Source: Anagrus nilaparvatae
Taxonomy: Eukaryota; Arthropoda; Insecta; Hymenoptera; Mymaridae
DNA: 64,000 bases
Direction: 5' to 3'
NCBI GenBank assembly: GCA_022575985.1
Contig: JAKSXM010000247.1
Span: forward strand, 4,859,501-4,923,500
A program made the position numbers and the translations under genes. Within the stretch, counting starts at the first letter, position 1, and each line of letters opens with the position of its first letter. Below are positions 1 through 11,222 of the stretch, in pieces. A model generated the notes under the pieces. It searched no databases and was not told where the DNA came from. It saw only the letters and a list, made by a program, of their open reading frames with translations.

Positions 1-271
1 TAAAATAAATTTTTTTTGCCTCAAATTTTAGGTAATCGTATGTTACAGTTCGGTACGAAGCGTTTTTTTAAAAATAATTATCCAATTTTTTTATTAATAC
101 AAAAAACTGTACTTGTGACGCGTCAGTTACGCAAACTCCGGTCGCCTTTGTTCTTTAGTATAGACCTTCACCCGTTTATCTTACTTTTACCAGATCGATA
201 AAAAAAAATCTTAAAAATTAGTCCGAAAAATACACTTCTGACCATACTAACTGACCCCCCCCCCCCCTTAA
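1..271. other. AT-rich non-coding sequence
   Basis: No gene or clear repeat structure is visible. There is a run of 13 C at 255-267 just before the first MITE. Short open frames here have no recognisable similarity. Confidence 0.6.
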
Positions 272-564
272 TTAATCAAGACATTTTTATAAATAATCTG
301 ATTTTAAAAATCTTTGAATATAATATTTAGAACATTATTTAGCATCGATACACTAAAAAAAATTTTGATTTTCTACCGTTTCGCCGCGAATAAATTGATT
401 TTTTGAAAAATTTAGGTAATGCCCAAAATCAAAAAACTTGAAATATATTTCACATTATTGTTAAAGATTGAGATTTTTTTTAGTGAATCGATGATAAATA
501 ATGTCCTAAATATTATATTCAAAGATTTTTAAAATTAGATTATTTATAAAAAAGTCTTGATTAA
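272..564. mobile_element. MITE with TTAA ends (~293 bp)
   Basis: The two ends are long inverted repeats: TTAATCAAGAC at 272 pairs with GTCTTGATTAA ending at 564. The pairing continues inward for about 80 bp on each side (roughly 272-345 against 470-564). No coding capacity. The terminal TTAA could be a target duplication of the piggyBac/Kolobok kind or part of the terminal repeat. The right TTAA (561-564) is also the left flank of the next element, so two elements abut with no spacer. Confidence 0.7.
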
Positions 565-2151
565 CTCATTAACACCGCGCCGGGGCGGAGAGTTTTGGAA
601 ATGAGCAAAAATAAGTATATTCCCTTGTAGATAAGTGGCTAAAAAGTTTATTGTTATAGTAAAATTTTATGCTCTTACAGAATCTGACATTAGATTTCAC
701 CTACAACCCTTAAAAATACCCTAAAAACGGGGGTAAAAGAGGTACGTCAGGCATTATTAGGAAATGTTTAGAAAAAATCAATGAAAAAAGTATCCAATTT
801 TATTGAAAAATGTTTGAAAATAATATTTTTTATGTAAATTTTGAGTAACCTTCGTATACATTGAGATTTCATTTATTTTGGCCTTATTTACAACCCTTAA
901 AAGTCGGATAGGGGTGGTACTCCAGTCAAAATACGGGTTTGGTTGTATTATCACTAACGAACACCAGATTTGTTCTACTATAGGTTTTTTGGGTCGCTAA
1001 ACACGAAAATCGGAGTCATTTGGCAGACCCTTAAATTTGCAATAACAACCCCCAAAAAGGGTTTTTTTTTAGATATTCGCATTTTGAGCACTCAGATTTG
1101 CACCACACGGGTTTTTTGGGTCGCTGATCAATAACGTCGACTTCTTTTTCACAAATAATTAAAATTTCACCACTAAATTGGCTAAAACTATCCCTAAAAG
1201 GGGGTGCTTTTGCTATTTTCGTACTTTTAGCATCCAGGATATGCACATATAGGTTTTTTGGGTCGTTTATCAAGAAATCCGACTCCTTTTTCATAAATAT
1301 TTAATAATTCACCCTTAAAATAGCTAGAATTACCCCTAAAAGGGGTGTTTTTGCTATTATTGCATGAGCGTCCAAAGTACATTCTCATACGTTTTTTGGG
1401 CCGCTTTCATAAATAATCAATACTTTACCCTTAAAATAGCTAAAAATACCCCGAATATGGGCATATCCTGGACGCTCGAAGTACGAAAATAACAAAAACA
1501 CCCCACTTGGGGGAAGTTTTAGCCAATTTGGGGGTGAAATTTTAATTATTTATGAAAAAGAAGTCAAAATTATTGATCAGCGACCCAAAAAACCCGTATA
1601 GTGCAAATCTGAGTGCTCAAAGTGCGAATAAGTAAAAAAACCTCTTTTCGGGGGTAATTTTTGCAAATTTAAGAGTGAAGCCACAACTTCTCTGCCAAAT
1701 GACTCCGCTTTTCGAGTATAGCGATCCAAGAAACCTATAGTAGAACAAATCTGGTGTTCGTCAGTGATAATACAACCAAACCCGTATTTTGACTGGAGTA
1801 CGACCCCTATCGACCCCTACGACCCCTAGTTGTAAATAGGGCCAAAATGTATGAGACATCAATGCATACGAAGTTTACTTAAATTTACATAAAAAATATT
1901 ATTTTCAAATATTTTTCAATAAAATTGGATACTTTTATCATTGATTTTTCCAAACATTTCCTAATAATGCCTGATCTACCTCTTTCGACCCCGTTTTTAG
2001 GGTATTTTTAAGGATTGTAGGTGAAAACTAATGTCAGATTCTGAAAGAGCATGAAATTTTACTAATACAGTAAACTTTTTAGCCACTTATTTATAAGGGA
2101 ATAAACTTATTTTCCCTCATTTCCAAAACTCACTGCCCCGGCGTTAATGAG
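565..2151. mobile_element. Large foldback element flanked by TTAA
   Basis: Flanked by TTAA at 561-564 and 2152-2155. The left arm starts CTCATTAACACCGCGCCGG and the right arm ends in its imperfect complement. Matching continues inward: the text around 600-900 (stretches near gtggctaaaaagttta and taggtgaaa) is mirrored at 1850-2110. The centre is occupied by a second inverted-repeat element (920-1798). No coding frame. This is a non-autonomous, TTAA-targeting palindrome; its autonomous partner is not identified here. Confidence 0.7.
920..1798. mobile_element. TA-flanked foldback element of the GGGTCGCTGA family
   Basis: The ends are CTCCAGTCAAAATACGGG at 920 and the complement CCCGTATTTTGACTGGAG ending at 1798, each flanked by TA. 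Inside are several copies in each arm of a module holding TTTTTTGGGTCGCT followed about 15 bp later by a CGGAGTC-like motif and then CCCTTAAA..AAAAGGGG. It sits at the centre of the larger TTAA palindrome. Similar ends occur at 6890-8310 and at 48556. It is either a nested insertion at the palindrome centre or the core of one composite element. Confidence 0.6.
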
Positions 2152-2155
2152 TTAA

Positions 2156-2523
2156 CTAAGTGCCTCAAAAATTAATGAAATTTCAAGCGCTAATAGAAAA
2201 TGTAGTCAATAAATTTTCAAAATTTTTTTTTAAATTTTAAGGGACACATAACATGATCAATGGCTAAAAATATTAAACACTCCAGAAGTTTCGATCAACA
2301 GAAATTTTTACTCGAAAAATGCTATTTCTATCCACCTGATTCAACCTTAATAACAAATACTTATTTACATTATTTGCAGTAATACTACATTTTTGTAAAA
2401 TATAAACAAATAATTTATGTAGCGCAAATAGTATAAATTTATTTTTAATATTATTTAATTTGACTAAATCAAAAAATTATTACAGTATAAAATTATGACA
2501 AATATAAAATAAAAAAATAATCA
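2156..2523. other. AT-rich spacer, nothing recognised
   Basis: Non-coding, very AT-rich, with no terminal repeats or tandem structure that I could see. Confidence 0.5.
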
Positions 2524-2676
2524 AGTGATGTAATTTTTTTTTTGGTTCCTCAAAGAGGAACCATTGTGATAGGTCAAATTTCGATTTTTGATTTTTTGGC
2601 ATATAAGCTCGTTTTGAGACCCCAGGAAGCTAAAAAACCGTGTGTGTGTGTGTGTGTATGTGTGTATGTATGTACA
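2524..2676. repeat. Interspersed repeat ending in a TG microsatellite
   Basis: The segment around ggttcctcaaagaggaacc, followed by cgttttgagaccccaggaag, recurs in reverse at 46565-46670 with about 80 per cent identity by eye. In both copies the AT-rich side runs into a TG/CA microsatellite (here about 2640-2676). This marks a dispersed family whose full extent is unknown. Confidence 0.6.
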
Positions 2677-2681
2677 TTGTT

Positions 2682-2785
2682 TACCACCCCCCTTAAATAG
2701 GAAATATTTGACCACCCCCCTTAAATAGGACATATTTGACCACCCCCCTTAAATAGGACATATTTGACCACCCCCCTTAAAAAAC
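2682..2785. repeat. 28-bp minisatellite, about 3.5 copies
   Basis: Tandem unit of the form GACCACCCCCCTTAAATAGGACATATTT with 28-bp spacing (2710, 2738, 2766). Related units reappear at 3125-3420. The C6-7 tract in each unit gives strong strand asymmetry. Confidence 0.8.
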
Positions 2786-2929
2786 TTATAACCGGTTTGT
2801 GCAAACACAACCTAAATGCATGGAACATGTTTACTTCCAAATGAGGACTAGATATAATACAAATGTTACTCAACATTACAATACAATTTTCTATTGTTGT
2901 AATTTGTAATTATCACCTTACTAGTTGTT

Positions 2930-3075
2930 AAGATTCTAAACCCAAACTATTTTGATTCCCTAAACCTGAATTATTATGTGTCCCTGAACCTGAATTATTC
3001 CAAGTCCCTAAATCGATATTATTCTAAGTCCATAAACCTGTATTATCCTAAGTCCTTAAGCCCAGATTTTTCAGT
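2930..3075. repeat. Diverged ~30-bp minisatellite
   Basis: Four to five imperfect copies of a unit resembling cctgaattattctaagtccctaaa lie head to tail. Some short open reading is accidental. Confidence 0.6.
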
Positions 3076-3124
3076 CTTTTAAAAGTATTTTATTTATTTA
3101 TGTATACTTCCCTAATTATTCTAA

Positions 3125-3475
3125 GTCTTATTTGACCCCCCCCCCTTAAATAGGACAAATTTGACCCCCCCCCCTTAAAAAGGACAAATTTGACCCCCCC
3201 TTAAATAGGACAAATTTGACCCCCCCCTTAAATAGGACAAATTTGACCCCCCCCCCCCCCTTAATTTTCAAGTTCTGAAGTACCCCCTCCCTATAAACAT
3301 GTTCCATGTTAATAGGACATATTTGACCACCCCCCTCAAATAGGACATATTTGACCACCCCCCTCAAATAGGACATATTTGACCACCCCCATAAAATAGG
3401 ACAAATTTGACCCTCCCCCCCTTAATTTTCAAGTTCTGAAGTACCCCCTCCCTATAAACATGTTCCATGTTAACA
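3125..3475. repeat. C-rich minisatellite with duplicated 51-bp block
   Basis: Units of ttaaataggacaaatttgacc with C7-C14 tracts repeat across 3130-3260 and 3310-3415. The block starting ttaattttcaagttctgaag and ending near tgttccatgttaa occurs twice almost identically (about 3262-3312 and 3422-3472), showing a higher-order duplication of about 160 bp. Homopolymer lengths here are likely to be unreliable in any assembly. Confidence 0.75.
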
Positions 3476-3889
3476 GACTGCTAGAGTTGCCTAAATGCAT
3501 ATACTTTTTCCATTTAAATAACATGGGGTATTCGCATTTTTTAGAAAATTTAGCTTAAAATTTTTATATTGCAGTGGAAATCAATTCTGTTTCATAATTT
3601 TCTTTCGTCTGTAGTTATATTAAAACACGCAAAAAATTAAATTGCTTAAATTAACCTATATCAATTAAGATACATGAGCTCTAATTTTCCTTTTTTTAGC
3701 TTTATTTTATTTATAAACAATCCCATGAACTTTTTTTATGAGAGCTTGAAAAAGGCCCAAAAAGACCAATTTTTAAATTTATTTACATTGCTACCAAAAT
3801 TCTGTTTTTTTTTTGGGAATGGGTCTTATAGGTTCTATGAACTTCAATAGGTTATGTGAACTTCAAGTTTCTAAAAATTTTTTACTTGT
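3476..3889. other. AT-rich spacer
   Basis: No gene or clear repeat was recognised. There is weak internal repetition around 3810-3870 (gttctatgaacttcaatagg against gttatgtgaacttcaag). Confidence 0.5.
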
Positions 3890-4690
3890 CTCTTTTCAAT
3901 GATTTGTTTGCCAGATATGATATTTTAAAATTATAGTCCCAATTTTAGGGTTTTTAAAAAAAGTCTATTTTAATCAATATCTTTGAAAAGCAATATCTCA
4001 GAAAATATTTAATAAAGAGAGACTAGTAAAGAGTTTTCGGGAACTTGTAGCTTTCAAAAGATTTTCGAGGCCTACAGATCCCATTATTATCAAAATATAT
4101 TAGATTATATTATTATCAAAAATTTAAGCAATTTAAAAATTGATCATTTGGGTTAAAAGTTTATTGACTATGGTTATGATAAAATTGTTGATAAAAATTG
4201 CCGTTTACGGAAATAGAAAGATGATGCTTATGCAAAAAAAAAAAATAAGACAAATTGGAAGTTGACTATTTAGTTAACTTCCAAGGTTGTAGCTTTGTTT
4301 TTTCGTAATTTTTAAGGTAACACTGCAACCTCGGAATTTAACTAAAATACTTCCAATTAGTCTGATTTTTTTGCATAAGTATCACCTCTCTATTTTCGTA
4401 AACGGCAATTTTTTATCATAAATTTTATCATTGCTATAATAAACCAAGTTTTTATCCAAAAGACCAATTTTTAAACTGCTTGCAAAATTCGAATTTTTGA
4501 TAAATTTGGGACCTGTAGGCCTCAAAAACTTTTTAAAAGCTACAAGTTCTCCAAAACTCTTTAATCGTCTCTTTTTATTAAATAGTTTCTGAGATATTGC
4601 TTTTCAAAGATAATGCTTATAATTGACATTATTTGAAAACCCTAAAATTGTGACTACGCTTTAATGAATAAATCTTATATTTTTGGTACT
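3890..4690. mobile_element. Foldback (long inverted repeat) element
   Basis: Two arms of roughly 350 bp are inverted copies. Left-arm landmarks (tatctttgaaaagcaatatc, ttgtagctttcaaaagattt, ggcctacagatccc, tgccgtttacggaaatag) recur as complements at about 4600, 4535, 4510 and 4400. The loop around 4260-4320 holds the repeated word for aacttccaa. No coding frame. Exact ends and target duplication were not resolved. Confidence 0.65.
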
Positions 4691-5229
4691 AACTTTCCTT
4701 GGAACAGCAAAAAATTGAGCTTGGTAAAAAAACGGAGACCCTAACCTGGTGGTTAACAAACTCCTCACCACATTTGAAAGTGCAAGTATACAGGTGTTTG
4801 TTTATTCGAATGACATCATTATTCTGACTCAGGAATCAGGTATGGAACTCATAGTATAGGTGGGCCAGGCTCCCAAATTATGTGTGATTACATGACAGCA
4901 GGTTTCCGATTTAACTCGGCTCACGCTGGCATGCTACCGACTAAATTCCCCCCCTATTATGCCTTATACAATTCATCCCGGAACCGTTTATTTGGGTTGA
5001 CTTGAGGCCATGTATCTTATTTGGTTGAAGATCCTTTCTTCCATTCATCCTTTCATTCTGGAGATCCCTTTTTTCTCCTTCTTGTTATTTCACCATGCCG
5101 TCAAATAAATAAATATATAATAAATTTAAATCCTTGTACGCCCTCCAGCGTACCCTCATTGTGCCGAGTGCAAGAGCTGTCTATCTGGACTGCTCCTACA
5201 CACGGCTCATAGTTAGGGTGTCGTCAATA

Positions 5230-5332
5230 GCTCTTTAGTTCGCAGAATTTCTTCCATGTACTTTGACATAGCGCTCCCTGATTCCTCGCGCTCCATTTTT
5301 CCAACAATGTTATTGGGCGTGATTTCACCCCC
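5230..5332 (-). pseudogene. C-terminal end of the R1-like ORF2, displaced by insertions
   Basis: The - strand reads GGEITPNNIVGKMERE and then YMEEILRTKELL before a stop, which resembles the closing segment of R1-clade ORF2 proteins that follows the CHTFFDC block. The upstream part of the protein ends at about 8313, so this piece is separated from it by the elements 5337-6885 and 6890-8310. The separation explains why both halves match one family. Confidence 0.55.
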
Positions 5333-5336
5333 AATA

Positions 5337-6561
5337 CACACCGTTCTTGAACGCACCCTTAGGTTAAAAAAAATGTCAAAAAAATCGGTCTTAGCAGAAA
5401 GTTTTTAAATGAAGTCAAAATTCGATTTCTTCTTACAGAAAAATCAGACAAGTTCGTCTACGCGATTTTCATGGACCCACCATTTTTTTAATTTTAGACC
5501 GTTTTTTAAAAACTCAATATTCCACTTGTACGTAAACTATTTCGTATTAAATGTTTAAAATACGGGAAAAAAATACACACCCATATTGTAACACTTATTC
5601 ACACATCAATACACACACACACACACACATACACTAATAAAATTATACACGGCTTTATTTAGTATTATTTTGTATTATTATGTGACAAATGAAAAGTACA
5701 TATACACACACACACACACACACACTCACACACACATACACACTTGCACACTTTTTATAAAACAAATTTAAATTTAGCTATTAAGTAATGTTATTTTTTA
5801 TTAATCCTTAGTATATATATATCGTACAAAAAAATCATCACATATACTTAATACTTATTTTTAATAATATGGCACAATATACGACTTATAATTATTATAC
5901 TTACAGTTAAATTATAATATAAAATTATTGAATTCGAATATGCCTATGAAAATTATATTATTATAAACGTATATTATAGCATAAAAAAGTATAAAATTTA
6001 ATGTAAATTAAAATACTAAATGTTTTAATTAAAAATAAATCATCAAATCAATTTTTTAATTTATTTATATTTTATAATTTAGATGAAAATTTCAATTAAA
6101 TCTATATTTTTTGAAGTGAATTTTCATTGGATGATCATTTGATATTTTATCAATCGCACGCCGTGCCGCCTCACTAAATTTTCTATAGTAAATTATTAAT
6201 TTGTCTACTATAATTTTTTATAATATTTAAAAGTTTATCTGTAAAAACAATAATTTTGCGTAGTATTGTAAAAAATATTTACATTTGATAAATAAAGTTT
6301 TTTTAAATTGTTTAACTTTTTTTTACCTTCAATCCTCAGCAATTAATTTTTTATACTTGAATAATAAGAATTTATAAAAAAGCAAAAAAAATTGACTTTA
6401 TCTTTTTTAAATTTGTTATATACAAATTGTGTATGTGTGTTTGTGTTTTTGTGTGTGTGTGTATGTGTTTATGTTTGTGTGTGTGTGTGTGTGTATGTAC
6501 TTTTCATTTGTCACATAATAATACAAAATAATACTAAATAAAGCTGTGTATAATTTTATTA

Positions 6562-6603
<42 letters not shown>

Positions 6604-6885
6604 TGATGAGTTAATAAGTGTTACAATATGGGTGTGTATTTTTTTCCCGTATTTTAAACATTTAATACGAAATAGTTTACGTACAAGTGGAATATTGAGT
6701 TTTTATAAAACGGTCTAAAATTAAAAAAATGGTGGGTCCATGAAAATCGCGTAGACGAACTTGTCTGATTTTTCTGTAAGAAGAAATCGAACCTTGACTT
6801 TATTTAAAAACTTTCTGCTGAAACCGATTTTTTTGACATTTTTTTCAACCTAAGGGTGCGTTCAAGAACGGTGTGAATAGTCCAG
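5337..6885. mobile_element. Foldback element with CA/TG tracts, AATA flanks
   Basis: Terminal repeats start CACACCGTTCTTGAACGC at 5337 and close with the complement GCGTTCAAGAACGGTGTG at 6885. The arms match for at least 400 bp, including the mirrored CA tract (about 5605-5755) and TG tract (about 6425-6601). AATA stands directly outside both ends (5333-5336 and 6886-6889), consistent with a 4-bp target duplication. No coding frame. It splits the R1-like LINE near its 3' end. Confidence 0.75.
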
Positions 6886-6889
6886 TTCA

Positions 6890-8310
6890 AATTCGGAGGG
6901 GAGGGTTAAAACCTGTTGACAGGATGAGATTTACTCTACTATATGTTTTTTGGGTCGCTGAATCCGAAACCGGTGTCCATTAGGGCTGAAAAATAGGTTA
7001 ACACCCTTAAATCAGCAAAAACTACCTCTTTTTAAGGGTTTTTTTACAATATTTTGGAAGCAGCGGTATAATAATCAAATAAATGCCAATTTTTTGAGAT
7101 TCATTAACAAAATATAGAGTTTAGCTAATATTGTACCAAAATATTTTTATTAGGGCTAATTATAGAGAGTGAAAACTACCCCCAAAATTTAAAAAAATAG
7201 AAATAATACGCTAACAGTTTATTATTTTACTTTTTTTGTGGAGTCAAGTATTTAAAAATATTTTATGCTATTTTAACCATCATAAAATGTTATCGACCCC
7301 TTCCCCCCACGGGGGGTTAAAGCAATCCCTAAATTTATAAATACATAAAAGCCATGATAAAATTTTATTTTTTTTACTTTCTTGTGGAATCAAGTAGTTA
7401 AAATATTTTATGCTATTTTAACCATTTTAAAATGTTTTTAACCCCCGGGGGGTTAAACCAACCCCTAAAATGATACATTCATTAAAACCATGATAAAATT
7501 TTATTTTTTTTATTTTATTTTGTGGAGTCAACCCTAAATTTAAAATATTTATAAGAAAAAAATGTTTGTCATAAATTTTTTTTTCACAATAATTTATTAT
7601 AAAGTAATATACCCCCAAAGGGGGTCAATACATTTTGTGATGGTTAAAATACCATAAAACATACCACAAAAAAAGTAAAAAAAATATAAATTTATTATGG
7701 TTTTTATGTATTTATAAGTTTAGCTGTTGTTTTAACTTTCCCCCCCGGGGGGGGGGGGGGGTGACTATATTTTCAGATAGTTAAAATAGCATACAACATT
7801 TTAAATACTTGATTCTATAAAAAAAGTAAAAAAAATAAAATTTTATCATGGTATTTATAAATTTAGGGGTTGCTTTAACCCCCCGGGACGGGGTGAATAC
7901 ATTTTATGATGGTTTAAATAACATAAAATATTTTTAAATACTTGACTCCCCAAAAAAAAGTAAAGAAATTATCTTTTAGCGTGTTTTTTCTATTTTTTTT
8001 AATTTTGGGGGTAGTTTTCACCCTCTATAATTAGATCGCATATCATAGTTTTGGTCAATTATAAAAAAATCGCAATATCTTTTTAACCCATCATCAAAAA
8101 ATGAAATATATTTGACTAAATTAGCTTAACATTCGAAATTTCGCAAAAAAAACCCCTAAAACTGGGTAGTTTTTGCTGATTTAAGGGTGTTCCCCTATTT
8201 TCCAGCCCTATTGGGCACCGGATTCGGATTCAGCGACCAATAAAATAAATGGTAGAGCAAATCTCATCCTGTCAACAGATTTCGACCCCAAACCCGCATT
8301 TTAACTGGAC
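6890..8310. mobile_element. TA-flanked foldback element of the GGGTCGCTGA family
   Basis: Left end GTCCAGTTCAAATTCGG, right end its imperfect complement closing with AACTGGAC; TA lies on both sides (6888-6889 and 8311-8312). Just inside each end is a TTTTTTGGGTCGCTGAATCCGA-like motif in mirrored orientation, then CCCTTAAATCAGCAAAAACT. The interior has direct and inverted ~165-bp repeats with gggggtt / aaccccc cores (7290-7920). The left TA is the last half of the AATA duplication of the neighbouring element, so this one probably arrived later, at the junction. Confidence 0.7.
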
Positions 8311-8312
8311 TA

Positions 8313-9500
8313 CAATCTTTGCCTTCAACGTCATTCTTTTAGTCGCCCAGTGGTCACAATCAAAAAACGTGTGACACGCATCGTCTTGTTTGCCGGGACA
8401 GAACACACATACAGGGCTTCCTACAAAAGTTCTCGGTCAATTAGGTAGCTCTTCATTGCCCGCATCAAATATTTGGGTATTGAGAAGATATTAGTCCTTG
8501 CAGGAACTTTGTCCACTTTGCCGAGGTATATTCATTCTTAACATCAAAGGTAACCAAGAGAGTAATTTTACGTGAATAATGATTACCCGTATGGGCCCTC
8601 ATTATCGAGTCAACGGCCTCCTTCACTGCCCCGATGCGATCGTGGACCACTCCCGCCTAAAGCCGTACTGCCCAGGAGATAACTCCCCTTCTTCTTCAAC
8701 TGCATTTAAAATACGAGGTTGCAGAATCTTTTCGAATATTTTTTCTGTTGTATCCAAAAGTCCCAGTGGTCGCCAGTAGGACGGAAATTTGGGATCACCC
8801 TTTCCTTTGCTGATAAGGACCAGTTTTGCCTTTTCCCATCACCTGCTAAAGACTCTTGTTCGGCTGCGTGTGTTATACATCCTTAGTATCAATGACGGGC
8901 AATCGTGTGCAGCTATTTTTATGATCTCACCTGGTATGCGGTCTCATCCGGGAGCTTACTTATTTTTGAGGGAGTCCATGGCAACGAACAGTTCTTCTTT
9001 CGTAAAGTCCGGGACATCGTCCACGATGATGTCATCTTCTTGGTGCATCAGAAAAAGAGTAAAAAAAACCCCTAAGCTTTTTTGTAATTATCTTTAAGCG
9101 AAATTCCCAGGGGCGTTGCCTACTTCAATAGATAGCATCGTTTCCCAGTGAATCTTGCCAACGCTAGACTTCTATGTCTGCCAGTAGTCCTGTATACGTC
9201 CTGTCGGCGTTAGGTAGCAACTCATAAGTTTTGGTTATACTCCTAATCCACGTGAAGCCTCTGCCCCTTTCTGATGCTTCTATTGGAACATTTCCAGGAT
9301 TCGCGACCCAAATAGCTGTTATTCCAAGTTCGTCGCCGAACCTTGTGGTCTGAATTACCCATTGGGTATTGCTCGCTGATGATCCACAGTTCAGCCTTCA
9401 TCTCCCTCTGAATTTGATACATAAGTTGTTTTGCGAACCAGCTTCTATGCATGTTTTCTTGGGCTACCTTGATTATTTTTTTATTGCTTTTTTGAACTCA
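8313..9500 (-). pseudogene. R1-like LINE ORF2 (endonuclease and reverse transcriptase), broken
   Basis: On the - strand the 9452-9243 frame matches the start of an AP-type endonuclease (ELWIISEQYPMGN). The later pieces match reverse transcriptase: a block reading LVLISKGKGDPKFPSYWRP near 8810-8760, then VKEAVDSIMRAH and LLVTFDVKNEYTSAKW at about 8620-8510. Close to 8390-8320 the frame reads CPGKQDDACHTFFDCDHW, the C-terminal Cys/His region of R1-clade proteins. The last part of the protein lies at 5332-5230, beyond two inserted elements. Stops and shifts are frequent. Confidence 0.65.
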
Positions 9501-9529
9501 GCGCAATTCCTGAAACCCGGGAAGTGCTT

Positions 9530-10690
9530 AAGATATTTTTCCTTCATTTTGGCGGATTCGCTAAGGAAACATCATAGCTTTCCTATAGATTCATCTGCCT
9601 TGTAGTTTCCCATCCCACATTTAAAGCATAGTTTGCTTTGATCGGGTCCTTTGCAATTGACTGCTATATGGCTATAGTCTAAACACCTTAATTATCTAAT
9701 CGGGGTAGCCTAAAGTCTTACTCTTAAAATTACCGAGGCCTAGCTTAATGCTACCTTTCTTGATCAGCTTTAATATAGCTTTTTTGCCCATCTCGATCGT
9801 GGCTGATCTCTGTTCCCAAATGTTCGGTTTGGGTAACTTGACCTGGATCAGGCAGATTTACTTTAGAACGGTTTTCAAGGCTACCTGAACTTCCTATTTT
9901 TTGGTAAGGCAATCGATGTCTTGAATCTGGAGTTCGACGTGGTGTCAAGCATATGATAATCACGTTCTCTACCATGGTTGCTTGAACTGCCTCAAAAAAA
10001 GCTGTTTGCCCTTCTGATTTCCCCCTCCGGCTTGGATTTTTTAACTGCACAGATGTTAGCCTTGATCTGCTTCAAGAAATCTGCATACGCTCTCTCTTTT
10101 GGTAGCTTAATCGCGACTGCCTTGTCCCTAGCTCTCGAACTTTTGCTTTCTCATTGGCATTCCCTTTCTTCTTATTTCTTTTTTCCTCGTCTTTTTCACT
10201 CTCTGCCTTTTTCCTTTTCTTCCAACGTATTGTCTCCCTTTCCTCCCACTGGTGCCACTGTTTAAGTCTTGAATTACCAACGAAATGTTAATCTGCTTTT
10301 TAATCTTCTCCTTTATCTGTTAAACGCAAGATAGTATCTCAATATAACACTTTCCGATGGTCGCATGACATCGATTCAGAAATGTGACGTTTTTACCAAT
10401 TGAAGTACTGGAAAAAATCATCTGAACTATATTGTTTTGTTGGTCTTTATCTATGAATTCACAATCCATATCCTGTGTAGGATAATCTTGATCATTCATT
10501 TCATTTTGTTAGAGATTGTGTTTATCTCGGACATTTTCAGTTCTTTAAAATTCATCGCTCCATGTGCAACGGCTTCCTTTGACCCCACAGATTCAGGGCA
10601 GCTGGCATGCAGACTGGTTGCATTCCAGAGGATATAGTTGGTGGCATGTACTTGAACTTCCTTGCTTCTCTCATTCCTATACAAGTAAAC
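9530..10690 (-). pseudogene. R1-like LINE ORF1 (gag-like, CCHC knuckles)
   Basis: Read on the - strand, several frames carry gag-like sequence. A piece near 10050-9750 gives TAFFEAVQATMVEN and later HLGTEISHDRDG. The stretch near 10090-10030 reads YADFLKQIKANICAVKKS, which fits the middle of R1-clade gag proteins. At about 9690-9600 the frame reads CLDYSHIAVNCKGPDQSKL and then CFKCGMGNYKADE, that is two CCHC-type knuckles, the second lacking its last ligands. In the living element this protein would bind element RNA and go with it to chromatin. Frames are broken by several stops and shifts, so no product is expected. Confidence 0.6.
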
Positions 10691-10769
10691 ATAATTCGCT
10701 TCGTTTTTTAAAGTTCTCCAGCAGTTTGGTTACATACCGACAACATCGCCAAAGCCGTTAATGATGGAG

Positions 10770-11170
10770 TCCGGCTACAGAGAACCCCACCTCCCGTCTT
10801 ACGTCAGCAGAGGCCAAAAATAGTTCAGGTTGTTCGGCACGCAAGCAGATAGCTCGGTTTCCCATTCAGAATCCTCTTTAGCAGTCTGTAGCACATTCAA
10901 TTAGGATGCACAGAGGAAAAGCAAGGCATAGGCCAGATTTATAGGGCAGTCTTAGTTATTCCAGAGAGCTATAAGCTGTCTCCAGCATACTCAATGACAG
11001 TACATTGGGTTCAGCAGAATGCGTGTCCCACAGAAAAAAGCAAGGCATATGACCCGTTTATAAGGCAGCCTATGTTGTTCCAAAAAGCTATGTCTAGTAT
11101 CTCTGATTCTAGTTCAATCTTAATAAGCTAGACTGAACTACCTTTCTCCTTTCTCAGCCTTATGAGGCGC
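10770..11170. repeat. Imperfect tandem duplication, possible LINE 5' leader
   Basis: A block around 10912-10975 (agcaaggcata ..ttatagggcag..ttattccagagagctat) is repeated at about 11035-11095 with substitutions. It lies directly upstream of the - strand gag region, so it may be a repeated 5' untranslated leader of that LINE. It is less AT-rich than the surroundings. Confidence 0.45.
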
Positions 11171-11222
11171 CAGGCTTAAGATTGGTTTAGCGAAGTTAAT
11201 AATAATTATAATAATAATAATT

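Larger units (their letters stand above)
4750..10690 (-). mobile_element. Decayed R1-like non-LTR retrotransposon
   Basis: On the - strand one can follow an R1-type gag with zinc knuckles (10690 to about 9530), an endonuclease and reverse transcriptase region (about 9500 to 8313), and then the extreme C-terminus at 5332-5230. Between the last two pieces lie two foldback elements (5337-6885 and 6890-8310) inserted at AATA/TA. The segment 4750-5230 would be its 3' UTR; part of it (ggctcccaaattatg..tgattacatgacagcag) recurs at about 23105-23155. Many stops and frameshifts show an old dead copy. The family assignment rests on motif order and is inference. Confidence 0.65.

Noticed and set aside
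3125..3420. Possible CRISPR-like array
   Set aside because: Repeat and spacer are both low-complexity C-rich minisatellite units, spacers are not unique, and the genome is eukaryotic.
5021..5212. A 63-codon + strand frame (MVEDPFFHSS type)
   Set aside because: It lies in the presumed 3' UTR of the - strand LINE and matches no family known to me.
8579..9605. Several + strand frames (8579-8779, 8789-9097, 9369-9605)
   Set aside because: They are shadows of the - strand R1-like LINE; the - strand frames carry the recognisable reverse transcriptase and endonuclease blocks.
9978..10265. A 95-codon + strand frame
   Set aside because: It is antisense to the gag-like region of the LINE and has a hydrophobic, low-information composition.
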